A stretch of DNA of 64,000 nt from Nectonema munidae (Eukaryota; Nematomorpha; Nectonematoida; Nectonematidae). Location of the stretch: contig JAUIRK010000235.1 of the NCBI GenBank assembly GCA_030549495.1, forward strand, positions 744,001 to 808,000, read 5' to 3'. A program made the translations under genes and the position numbers. A model generated the notes under the pieces. That model was not told where the DNA came from, did not search any database, and was given only the letters and a program-made list of their open reading frames with translations. Below are positions 23,290-33,625 of this stretch, piece by piece (within the stretch, counting starts at the first letter, position 1; each line of letters opens with the position of its first letter).

Positions 23290-24765
23290 GACATTGATTT
23301 ACAGGTTTAATCGATTTTTTGACAGGTTTTATTGATTTCATAAAAAATGAACAAATTCTGCATACTTGAAATGTATAAAAAACTTTAAAAGAATTAAAAT
23401 TTTAATTTTGACATGGGCTCTCATATTTAAATTATTTTGTCAGGTTTGACTAATATTTATAAAAAAAAAGGAATATAACCAGTAAACACAGCCTACTTGA
23501 AAATGGGTATATGTGTGTAAAATGCCATACACGGTAAACTTCATCACCTCCCTATATTTTCAAACCGTGCCTAATCCTTTCTTTTTGGGATAAATCAATT
23601 TTTTCACAGTTTTGATTGATTTTTTATTAAAAAAAAATGAATATCCACTGAATTACGTATACTTAAAAATGGGTATATATGTGTAAAAAACTTTATAATA
23701 TTACTTAGATAAAAAGTTTCTTTTTAAGATGAGCTGTCATATATAAATCAATGCTTTGGTAACTTTAATTGTTTTTTATGAAAAAATGAATATCACCGCT
23801 GAATTCAGCATGCTTGAAAATGAATGTATATGTGTAAAAAACATTATATAATTATTTAGATAAAAAGTTCTTTTTTGAGATGAGCTGTCATATGTAAATC
23901 ACTTTTTTGACAGGTTTGAATGATTTTCATAAAAAATGAATATCACCATTGAATTCAGCATATTTGAAAATGGGTATACATGTGTAAAAAAACTTTATAT
24001 ACTTATTTAGATAAAAAGTTCCTTTTTGAGATGAGATGTCAAATATAAATCAATTTTTTGACAGGTTTGATTGATTTTCATAATAAATGAATATCACCAC
24101 TGAATTCAGCATATTTGAAAATGGGTATACATGTGTAAAAAACTTTATATACTTATTTAGATAAAAAGTTCCTTTTTGAGATGAGCTGTCACATTTAGAT
24201 CAATTTTTTGACAGGTTTGATTGATTCTCATAAAAAATGAATATCACCACTGAATTCAGCATATTTGAAAATGGGTATACATGTGTAAAAAACTTTATAT
24301 ACTTATTTAAATAAAAAGTTCCTTTTTGAGATGAGCTGTCACATTTAGATCAATTTTTTGACAGGTTTGAATGATTTTCATAAAAAATGAATATCACCAC
24401 TGAATTCAGCATATTTGAAAATGGGTATACATGTGTAAAAAACTTTATATAATTATTTAGATAAAAAGTTCCTTTTTGAGATGAGCTGTCACATTTAGAT
24501 CAATTTTTGACAGGTTTGTTTGATTTTCATAAAAAATGAATATCACCACTGAATTCAGCATATTTGAAAATGGGTATACATGTGTAAAAAACTTTATATA
24601 ATTATTTAAATAAAAAGTTACTTTTTGAGATGAGCTGTCAAATATAAATCAATTTTTTGACAGGTTTGATTGATTTTGATAAAAAAAATGGACATCACCA
24701 CTCAATTCAGCATATTTGAAATATATATGTAACATTAAAAATATTTATAAAAACTTATTAATATC
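23290..24765. repeat. Tandem array B inside the TTAA element, ~150-bp units, about ten copies
   Basis: The phrase AATATCACCACTGAATTCAG, followed by CATATTTGAAAATGGGTATA, TAAAAAGTTCCTTTTTGAG, ATGAGCTGTCACATTTAG and TTTTTTGACAGGTTTG, recurs with a period close to 150 bp. Clear starts are near 23793, 23939, 24088, 24239, 24389, 24539 and 24693. The central and right copies are nearly identical. The copies left of 23780 are progressively diverged and partial. Two degenerate units lie at 62240-62345, next to a copy of the element's right end. Confidence 0.85.
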
Positions 24766-24842
24766 TGAGAAAATAGGGGGGGGGGGCACTTTACGCCCCA
24801 GCACTTGAGCGAACAAATTTTGCCCATCACTAATAGGGTTAA

Positions 24843-24935
24843 CATAGTAGTTTCTGTTGGACAGGTAACTTTTTAATAATTTCAAAAATTTTCCTCGAAA
24901 TTTTTTGTTCTTTCAATGATGATTTTAGAGCACGA
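24843..24935 (-). mobile_element. LINE C, 5' part of the RT interrupted by the TTAA element
   Basis: The minus strand reads FRGKFLKLLKSYLSNRNYYV, the conserved segment between RT motifs A and B, ending exactly at the TTAA. Its continuation is at 19144 and below. Farther upstream the frame decays and motif A is not visible, so this LINE was already truncated or broken at its 5' side. Confidence 0.8.
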
Positions 24936-24954
24936 CCAAGAAAGTTTTAAACCT

Positions 24955-25425
24955 TATACTTGGTAGGGACTCTCTTGGGACTCTTTCTTAACGATCTGTG
25001 TTGATCCCGAATCAAGAGGTCATCGAACTTAAACAACAGAAAACTTCGAGCTAAAACCTTTTCAAACATTTATCAGAAACGAATGTGAGGTCCTTGGCCC
25101 TGATTTTAAAGTTTTTTTACTTTTAATATCTTGTAGAGTTAAATTGAGCCAAGCTATGCCATTTTTGATACTTGGATTTAAATTAAATTCTCAAAATGCA
25201 ATATCTTGACTCAATTTAAGTCTACAAGCGCTGTCAAAATCAAAAAACTAGAATCAATGACCTCGTGTGAGTTTCTGACAATGTTTATAACGTGTTTGCA
25301 AACGTTTTCTGTTGTTGAACTTTGACGATCTCTTATCCCGTATCCTTGCATAGCAAACCAGAAGGACCTCAAAAGAGTCCTGGACAAGTCTAATGGCTGA
25401 ACATTTCTTATTTCATGCCCAATAA
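24955..25425. repeat. Inverted repeat, ~210-bp arms, 40-bp spacer; possibly LINE ORF1 pieces
   Basis: The left arm (about 24955-25165) and right arm (about 25205-25420) are inverse, imperfect copies. They share GGACTCTT, AACAACAGAAAAC, AACATT-ATCAGAAAC, GAGGTC and, nearest the centre, CTTGTAGA plus TTAAATTGAG. The right arm on the minus strand holds an open frame with GIRDRQSSTTENVCKHVI and VRNSHEVIDSSF. The left arm on the plus strand gives TTENFELKPFQTFIRNE. The style (R..E..TTEN...I.RN.EV) recalls the coiled-coil/RRM boundary of LINE ORF1, which would make this a head-to-head pair of ORF1 scraps, but that is a weak call. Confidence 0.5.
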
Positions 25426-25444
25426 CAAATGAAACCAATGAATC

Positions 25445-25606
25445 AAGCATCATTCAAGATCGCATGTAAAATAAAATGCTGAATAAATAAACGTAGTGAA
25501 CAGAGTTTGCCTTATTACACCTAAGCATTATGGGTCGCGATGCAAACCGTGGTTTATGATATGGGTCGCCGTAAAAAAGTTTGAAAAACGCTGTAGTAAA
25601 GGACTA
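25445..25606. repeat. Dispersed hAT-type repeat R2, copy 1
   Basis: AAAATGCTGAATAAATAAACG, TTATTACACCTAAGCATTAT, GGGTCGCGATGCAAAC and AAAAAAGTTTGAAAAACG recur in the same order and strand at 51488-51635. The GGGTCGC and TTTGAAAAACGCTGT phrases are those of hAT non-autonomous ends. Confidence 0.65.
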
Positions 25607-25699
25607 CCATATTTACCATACTACAATTAATGAAGTTAAAGATAAATTTAAGTGTATAGCCAAAATTTTCACAAGTTTTTCTATAATTATATGTTAAAA

Positions 25700-26210
25700 T
25701 TAGTCTATAATTAAAATTTGAAATTTTTTGATTTTATAAGTCTGCTTTTGTTAATGTTGCATAAATACAACACTGGTATTTGCAGTGTACAAAATGAAAA
25801 AAAAGGTGAAGAAATTAATGATGAAAATGATGGAATTTTATTACCAAATATCAAGAAATTGTTAAAAAAAAAAGAAAATCTGTGTCAAAACTTGCTAACT
25901 ATAATGAGAGAATATTCACGATTTATTGATTTAGTCGGAAAAAGTCAACATAGAGAAAAAAAAAATCTAAAAGTTATCTTGAAAATAGATTCAAATAAAA
26001 TGAAATCAATAAAATCATGAATATGGAAAACTCAAATCTTTCGCAGTACTTATCCTAAATTACAAAATTGTCAAGTTTTAACTTTAGAAGTAGAAAGATC
26101 TTTTTCTAAACTGAAAAAACTGCTAGAAAATGATCGAATTTTAAATCAGAAAATGTCATTAATTATATGTTGTTGTATTACAAAATCATGGATTCTTTGA
26201 AATAATTTTC
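25700..26210 (+). mobile_element. hAT transposase C-terminal fragment
   Basis: After a charged, lysine-rich segment (25718-26020) the plus strand reads QVLTLEVERSFSKLKKLLEN, the hAT C-terminal dimerisation core. One frame change later comes FKSENVINYMLLYYKIMDSL, the usual tail. Nothing of the catalytic core or the BED finger is visible. A frameshift falls in the middle, just after ENDR. No termini were found. Confidence 0.6.
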
Positions 26211-27026
26211 AATACCTTCTCTAAAGTGTTCATAGTTGTTCAATTCAATGAAACATTAAAAAGTCAATAAAGTCAATTTTTTCTCTGAGTAAAAGTCAAT
26301 TTTTTCCAAAATATTCAAACAAAAATATAAAGTCGTTGCTTTAAAAGTTAAAATGTGTACTTTTGAATTAATTAAGTTGTTATTCAAATTGAACGTTTTG
26401 AATTTAACCTAAAAATCAAAAATACTGATGTTGATTCAAACATTGAAAGAGATTTAGTACAAAACTACAGAATAGTTTTCGAAGTCTAGAAGTTTTGTAC
26501 CCACGACGTTTTTTATATATATAAGATTTTTTGTACGGTTTGACTGCATTTTATACCAAAAGTTTTTTATCACAATTTTAGAGTGTTTCATACCAAAGAA
26601 AATTCGTTCTTATTTTTTTTGACATTTTCTACTCTAAAACAATTTTAATCGTGTTCTTGACGTTTATATTTAAGATGTTTTGTACCCTTTGTTTTGTTAA
26701 TTCTCCCCATTTGGTTTCTTTCATCAGTATGAAACTTTCTGAACTCATAACAATATGTTAAAATTGAGTGCAAAATGCCTATAAATGGATAAAACGTTTC
26801 GTAATAAATTTTCAAAATGGAAATGGAAATTTAGGGTAAAAAACATTAGGAGTACAAATTTTTTTGAAACTTGTTTATACATAGTTTCATTTTTTTGCTA
26901 TTTATGAATGAAAAATGTAACTGATAAATATTAAAAATAAAATATTACTTTGAAAATGTAAAAAGTAAATTCAAAACGTGTAATTTTTTATTTATAAAGT
27001 GTAGTAATGAAAAAGAAAACTTTGTA
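26211..27026. other. AT-rich sequence without a recognised gene
   Basis: The phrase TTTTGTACC or its near variants recur several times between 26490 and 26690 without a fixed period. This flanks the piggyBac transposase, but no CCC-type terminal repeat at a TTAA could be identified. Confidence 0.35.
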
Positions 27027-28757
27027 TCATTTTTCGTGAAAATCTTTGAAACACGATATGTGCAAAGTAACATCACATTTTGAGCAAAAGTAATATGTTT
27101 GCGATTTACATACTGCACATCTAGTCCTTTTGATTTTCTTTTCTAAAATGTGATTTTGCCCATCAAATTGAGCTTCATTGGAAATCCTCGATGCTACTGT
27201 TTTCCCTCCAAATCTTTTTGATGAATTTTTATTGCTATACTTTTGTAATGTTTCCATAACAACGTCTCTTGTAAAATCAAGGAAACTTTTTTTATTTTCT
27301 CGATTCAAATTGAATAATATTGAAGCGTTGTAAATTGAAGCTTGTAATAGAAAAACTACCAAAGGAAAATCATTTCTTAGACCTGATTGTTGGTCTATAT
27401 AAAGACAGCAAATAATTCATCGAGTCTGTAAATCCCATCTTTTTATTATACAAATAAATTGAATTCGGAATCGGAAGTTCAACTTTTTTTCTCAAAGCAA
27501 CATTCCACCGCTTTGCTTTTTTCAAAGGATATACACTGTTGACATTAGAGATAACGTTGACTATTCCATTATCCTTCCATGAAACAATGCCAATAGTTGA
27601 ATTATTATTTACTTTTGAAAAAAATTCTCCTCTATTTGTAAGCTTTTTGTTTAAACCACACTTTTTGGCCCTATCTTTTCTTATCACTCCGGTGCATAGA
27701 ATTTCTCTTTTATTTAGTTCTTCTAACAGTTTTATAGATGTGAAGTAATTATCTATAAACAAATGTTTATGCACACATTGCTGGTCTAATAAATTTAAAA
27801 CTACATTTGCTCCCAACCCAAGTTTTTCATTGTGTAAATTTTGAAGGCCACTCTTACCCTGATAAATTTCAAAGTTTTTGAGATAGCCACAATCGAGGTT
27901 TAAACAAAATACTTTATATCCATACCGTATTGGCTTATTTCTAACTGCTTGTTTTATGCCACAACCATAGCTCCCAAAGTAAGGAACCATTATTTCGTCG
28001 ATGTCAAAATATTTAAAAGAGGGAGCATGCTTATCAAATAAAACCCTCAAACTATCAACGATAGGTCTTATTTTAGTTATTTTATCTTTGGTAAACAAAA
28101 AAATCTGATTTGTCTGAGTTTTATCATTAAAATAAATATATTTCATAATCTCTGTAAATCTATTTCTAGACATTGCCTCTGAAATAGCCTGATTATGAGT
28201 ATCATTACTACTCTCCCAATACATTGACTTTTTTCTACATTTCACATAACCACTTAGAATTAGTATGCAAAAAAACACTTTTATTTCATTTCTATCTATA
28301 CTAAAATTTACACCTTTAAAACGAGCATAAACGGTGGAATATTCTATAATTTTATCTAATATTATATTATTGAAAAAAAAGAATTCGAATACTCCAGAAG
28401 CTGATGAATAGGTATGAGAAACACGTTGTTCTGATTGAGCAGCTAATTCAAACTTTTGTAGTAAACATAAATTCATTATCTCTCCATCAATCCAATCACC
28501 CTGATTTTGTTCACCCATAATTAAAGGTTGTGGACTTTGATCCCAAAAACCAAGTTCCACATCTGCTTGTTTTTAGAAAAATTGTCAATATCGACGCCCT
28601 TATCATCGTTTTCATCATCAGCCGAATCTTCTTCAGTATCCAAATTGTTAGTATTTAGGCACGGAGGAGGAGTAATATAAATCATGAAAGTGTCTTGACT
28701 TTCGTCTTGTGTTAGATTTAGAGCATCATTCAAGCTTAACTCAACTCGGTCTTCCAT
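27027..28757 (-). mobile_element. piggyBac transposase, nearly complete, two frameshifts
   Basis: The start is taken at 28757 (MEDRVELSLND), giving the acidic N-terminus usual for piggyBac. The core (28560-27370) shows KGVNFSIDRNEIKVFF and the first catalytic Asp in FDIDEIMVPYFGSYG. Then come KPIRYGYKVFCLN, the second Asp in LFIDNYFTSIKLL and GVIRKDRA, ending YNKKMGFTDSMNYL. There the third catalytic Asp is kept but the following Asp is Asn. The C-terminal part (27362-27027) holds the cysteine-rich finger CAVCKSQTYYFCSKCDVTLH with FKDFH. One frameshift separates the N-terminus from the core near 28550; another sits right after RPTIRSKK near 27366. Terminal repeats were not found. The enzyme would cut and paste DNA at TTAA sites. 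Confidence 0.9.
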
Positions 28758-28839
28758 AATGAAAAAAACTTGAAATAATGATAAAGGAAACAAACACAAA
28801 TGTGTACTATATATAAAAATTTTGGACCGGAAAAGCAAC

Positions 28840-29980
28840 GTAATTTATAACTCATTAATTTTTGTTAAAAAAACGGAAATAACATTTGAGTTATTGTTAG
28901 CAGCATGCACCAAATTTTTGCTTATGTTTGACACATGGAAAATGTATTGTAAGATGAACATATATACGATAAATAAATTATATGAATGCATGCCTTTATT
29001 GTACTGTAAACAAGTTATGCGTGTCATGTTTGAATGAAGTAGTGCATGTTGAATGCATACACTTATATTGATCAAAAAATTGTGCGATACAAAGATGCAT
29101 ACATAGATTATATCATATGATCAAATAATAGTCTGTAAATATTCGAAAAATAACATGAGAAGCTTATTTTTTCAGCATACACTTTTTTGTACACAGTAAT
29201 ATCCACTGTTGCATTAATGCAACACAATAAAACAAAAGAAAAGTTAATGTGATAAATCAAAATATTCAATGAAAGTTTTTCATATATAAAATGTTTCAAC
29301 TATTAGCAACACTTTACTTTAGTTTCCATAAAAACCAAAGAAAAGTTTTCCAGAAAATCATAATTTGTGTTAGAATGTCGAGATTTCAAAAATTCAAATA
29401 AAAAAGCAATTTATTTCATTGGTTGGTGCCCCTTTGAAAAGCATATTAAATACTTCATATTCAAGAAACATATTTCTAAATACATATTTTTAATTTTTGA
29501 ATTACAAAAATTGTGTGCTTCTTGAATGTATTATGGCTTAAAACGGTGTTTTAGTATTTTGTGTAGTACATATTCTATTAGTAAGAGATCAGGTATATAC
29601 CATTTGTAAAGTTGTGATATTTACTTATAGGTTTTTAAATTAAAAATATCTAATGATACAGTTTTCAGTCTTTATATTTCGTTATTTGATGCAGTTATTG
29701 GCAGTGAAAAAAATTTGAAGTTTAATTTGGATATAATCGGTTCAACAGAAATTTATTTAATTAAGAAAAATATTAAAAGTACATTTGAAGAAAATTAAAA
29801 TGTAAAAAATAAATTTGGCGGAATATGCAGTATTAGAGACGAGCAGTCTGTAATAGCCGACCGAAAAACATTATGACGAAATGTATTTCAATTCAATGAC
29901 ATCTATTGAGATTCGCACGCTGAGAATCATTTTACCTCTTTAAAATGAATTGGCTTCGTTTAAGCTTGCTAGAAACTAAA
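28840..29980. other. AT-rich sequence upstream of the piggyBac transposase
   Basis: No gene or repeat was recognised. Several TTAA and TGCATA motifs occur, as expected from composition. The left or right end of the piggyBac element should lie here if still present, but no match to a CCC-start terminus could be paired. Confidence 0.35.
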
Positions 29981-30103
29981 CCCGTTAACGACCACAATAA
30001 TCAGACGATATCTAATGTAAAGCAGAAGATTTGTATTAAAGAAAGAGCTTTGATAAACGCAGACGATTTTATTTTTGTAAAGTCGACTCTGGGCGTTAAC
30101 GGG
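29981..30103. mobile_element. Miniature piggyBac-like element (TTAA MITE), 123 bp
   Basis: The left end is CCCGTTAACGACCACA and the right end is TCTGGGCGTTAACGGG. As inverted repeats they share CCCGTTAACG and then CCA at an offset of one. Four-base flanks are TAAA and TTAT, each one change from TTAA. The interior is non-coding; the open frame crossing it (29945-30133) is incidental. Confidence 0.5.
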
Positions 30104-30109
30104 TTATGT

Positions 30110-32051
30110 GCTGATAAATTTACTAAAATGTGAGAAAATTTGGTATACTACATAATCTAAGCTTTCAAAAATTTGAAAGTAAACAAGTATTTTCTTTTTT
30201 CGCATATTTTTAATAAAGATTATTGAATGTTAAAATATTTTTTTTCGTAAGTACTGTATTCTTTAGTTGGAGTAACGTTCCTCCAAGCTGAGCAAACTGA
30301 TAAAATACTCAAAAATACAACTAAAAATTAAATCACTTGAACATATTCTCTGGAATACCTATTTTAAATATTGGTCATCGATTACTTTAACCTTTTTTTT
30401 TTTACCAACATTGAAATCTGTTTGTTGGAACAAAATTTAGTGACGTTTTTGGAAGTGTTCGTTGCTTGCAAAAGCTAAAAAAGCTTTTAAAAGTTGTAGC
30501 TGAGTTTAATGAATCAATGGAGGTGTTGATTTACTTGACAAACAAGTTTCCTTGCACACAAAAATAAAAATTCTGGTTTCTTATTTCTACACAAATTCTT
30601 GATATTGATCAACAATCTTCTGAATGCACAAGATCAAAGTATAGTACACTTGAACCTAGGCTAATATGCTCTTATTTCAAAAGTGTCTTCACCCAACCAT
30701 TTAAGACCTGCTCCATAAAAATCTAATTTTTAAATGGGAGAGTTTGTGAAGATATTAGATACGATAACGATAAAATGATTTTGTGAAGCTTATATCGACT
30801 CCAAGACGGCAAATTGTGGTCAAAAACTGCTTTAAATCACACTTAGTAAATAGTAAAAAACATTGAAATACATCGCATTATTTTAAATTTTTTCGAAAAA
30901 TGAATTTGAAAAGTTTAAAGATTTTTGTATTTGACATGTGTCAGTGTGTTCTAACCATCTATTTTCAGTGTTAAATACAGTTTATCATTCTCACACCAGA
31001 AAATTTTTTTTCTTAGAAGGTATTGTCAATGCAGTATTTTTATAACTGCAATGCTTGTATGAATCTCTTTGCAATTTTCTTTATTATTTGCTTGATATCA
31101 TTTCTTTATTTGATTTAGGATATCCAGTTCTTCCGACAGTCAGCGGATGCTCTTCTGATTTGCAATAGTAAATATTCGCAAAGTCTGGAAGCTGTCAAAA
31201 AGTTGGTGGAAACTGATGCATCCAATCAAAAAGAGTTTCAAAACATTGACTCTTCACTCCTGCCTGTGAGAGAAAACGTATCACCATTTTTTGTTTAACC
31301 TTTTTCCTTCCAAGATATTCGATTGGGCATTTTAATCTGACGTAATGGAATTTTTTTCCCAATTTGAACATTAACGTTTTTAATAGTAACTTTTTCTTAT
31401 AGAAGTAAAGTGCTGAAGTGTCATTTGTTTCAAATAAAAAGAGGAAAGTTTCAAACAAAAAAAAAGCATTACAAAACATTAGAAAACACAACTTGATAAA
31501 CACTCGTGGAGTCGAAAAGTCGTTTATTTAAACTAATTTTTATATATACTAGTCTAGAGTTAACCCGTAAGTTTCCTGCTACAGTGTTTAGTTTGTGAGC
31601 TATCTAGTTCGGCTAATTTTTGATTTACTATAATTCGTTTATTCGAAATTTAGTGAGTTCATCACTCAGATAGGATGACCTTGATGGCATTTTGTGTGTC
31701 ACTAAAGAACTTTTGCTATTTGCCTTCTAGAGTATCTTTCTCAATGCCATCTTTCATTGTTTGATGATTGTTTTACGCGGAGCTGAAACTTTTCGCTGAG
31801 TTCAAGCTTTAAAGCCAAGATCTCTTATAGGCCTGGGTTTAAAGCACTCAGAATCCTATAAAGATTCTCAAGTAGAGTAAAGATACGATAATGAAGTAAA
31901 TCACTTTTTGAGGTAAATAAAAACTGTCACGTTTGGAAATGATTTTGCCTTTCGGAGTTCTATCATTCGAACAGAGGTATTTCATAACTGCATCCTCACT
32001 TTCATGTATAATCTTCTTACTGGAATTAAAGCTTTTATTCAAAATTTCAAG
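30110..32051. other. No recognised gene
   Basis: The plus strand around 30440-30720 has a readable but unrecognised stretch (KLLKVVAEFNESMEVLIYL, TNKFPCTQK). The minus-strand open frame at 31195-31503 (landmark MVIRFLSQAGVKSQCFETL) is also unassigned. Both may be exon or element scraps. Confidence 0.3.
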
Positions 32052-33029
32052 CACGGGCGCACATTTTCTAAATTTTTGGGAGGTGGGGGGGGGGGGCGAC
32101 ACTTTTGTTATCATTTTCAAAATTTATTATGAAAATTTTTTTCCAGTGAACTGTCCGCTCACTATAACAGCGGGGATTTTTTCAAGTCGAATTTATCTCA
32201 TTTCCATTGTGATCAAATCACTACCTCTTATCTCAACAAGAGAAATAAATCGCTCATATTTGATGGAGTCGTTAACATCGCTAAAAACTGGTAATTCTTT
32301 GTCAGCTAATATTTTTACACACATTTGTTAGTATTCGGTACTTTCCCACTTCTTCTATTTCGTCTTTAATCACCTGATTTACACTTTGGGCTAGAACTGT
32401 TATAAATTCTTCACAGAAGCTTGAAGACAAATAATTTGGACATTTAAAACGTTTTACTAACTATTGCATTTCTTTAAAGTTAGATTTATAGCGAATACGA
32501 GCTTGATAAAAATTATCGCATTCACCACAGTTCGATGCATCAGCAATGCTATTGTGCCAGCCAGCTATTGACCATCTCACGTTTTGAAAAATATTCTATA
32601 CTCTAACAAAATGTTCAAATAGTACGCTTTCTACCAAAAAGACTGGCTATCAGAATCCAAAATTGAATCAATAGACGAGTTACGCCTGATTTTATTGGCT
32701 TTCCACTTTCTAATTCAGACATGGAGAGACAGTGATCACTACTCATTGCTTGTTTAATAAGACCTTTATCTACGCTTGGTGCTTTTCGCCAGTTATTTAA
32801 ACCGATCGTCACAAATGCCTCTTCAGATTTGAATGTTCTAATACTGAACCAACTGTATGCGTAGAAACCAATGGAAGATTTTATACCATGGCTCAAAACG
32901 ATCTCTTGAAAATTTAGAGAACAGAATTATTGGTTAAGCCGGTCCAGTATTTTGTGTCCTAAGTTCAAAAATGTCTTTGTCTTCTGAAACCGTATAGAAA
33001 GGCTTTCATTAGAATACTTATAGGTAATA

Positions 33030-33085
33030 GATCGTTTATCCTACACTCGATTATCCGACAATCCCTGTTATCCGATACAATTTTG
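33030..33085 (+). mobile_element. pogo/Tigger-like terminus fragment
   Basis: TACACTCGATTATCCGACAA, then TCCCTGTTATCCGATAC: tandem TTATCCGA motifs are characteristic subterminal repeats of Tigger-type pogo elements. It lies within the limits proposed for the hAT element, so it may be a nested scrap. Confidence 0.35.
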
Positions 33086-33244
33086 ATTCTATCTAATTTT
33101 GGCATTCTTTTTCTCCCGGTTAACACTTTGGCACTGACAAGCAAACCAAATGCCTTCACGCCTGCTTGTATAATTTGTTAATTCGGCAACAATCATGAGA
33201 TCGTATTTTTATCGCATCTCCACTTGGTTGACAATGAACAGTAA

Positions 33245-33625
33245 TTGAAACAATTGACAGCACCGGATTACCCAAATAACAACGCAGTTATCGATAGAGG
33301 AAAAAAAGTAATAGGGGATGAAATCATCTCCATGAGAGGATCATCTACAATAGAAGATAGTGACACACCGGGGAATGATGATCAAATCACACCATTAGCT
33401 TATTCAGCAACAACCAAGCCCGCTGCTAGACAGCGACTTTTCACCTCTCTCGAGATCATCAAGAGATCCTTTCTCCCATCAGCATTTCTTTTCTCCCATC
33501 AGCATATCCTTTGTCATATCAGCATATCCTTTCTCCCAGATTTAGTGCAGACATCATTAGCAAACTCGCAACAAAATTCAAAGATATTTTTCATCTTATA
33601 TTTAAAAATTAAACTAATAAAATGA
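33245..33625 (+). other. Open frame, 126 codons, unassigned
   Basis: An acidic and polar N-terminal half (DRGKKVIGDEIISMRG, GNDDQITPLAYSATTKPAAR) is followed by a short tandem nucleotide repeat (about 33470-33535, TCTCCCATCAGCATATCCTT units) that gives a repetitive peptide. It lies within the proposed hAT limits. No known domain. Confidence 0.2.

Larger units (their letters stand above)
19149..24838. mobile_element. Satellite-bearing non-autonomous piggyBac-like (TTAA) element
   Basis: The termini are CCCTATTAGTGCTGAGG (19149 on) and CTAATAGGG (ending 24838). As inverted repeats they share CCCTATTAGTG. TTAA lies on both sides (19145-19148 and 24839-24842), the piggyBac target duplication. 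Both ends also carry GGCGTAAA about 20-40 bp inside, next to long G runs (19164-19178 region and about 24776-24786). It encodes no transposase; the interior is mostly two families of ~150-bp tandem repeats. A 1.8-kb LINE is nested inside, so the element itself is about 3.9 kb. A diverged right end of the same family occurs at 62240-62434. It was presumably mobilised in trans by a piggyBac transposase, which I infer from the ends only. Confidence 0.85.

Noticed and set aside
19149-24838. CRISPR-like array (regular ~150-bp repeats)
   Set aside because: The repeats are contiguous satellite-type units without short unique spacers, in eukaryotic DNA inside a TTAA transposon.
27027-28757. The 27-kb piggyBac transposase as the autonomous partner of the satellite-bearing TTAA element
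   Set aside because: Attractive by proximity, but its own terminal repeats could not be found, so no match between ends can be shown.
30440-30720. An exon on the plus strand near a readable peptide
   Set aside because: No splice signals with consistent frame and no recognisable family; left as unassigned sequence.
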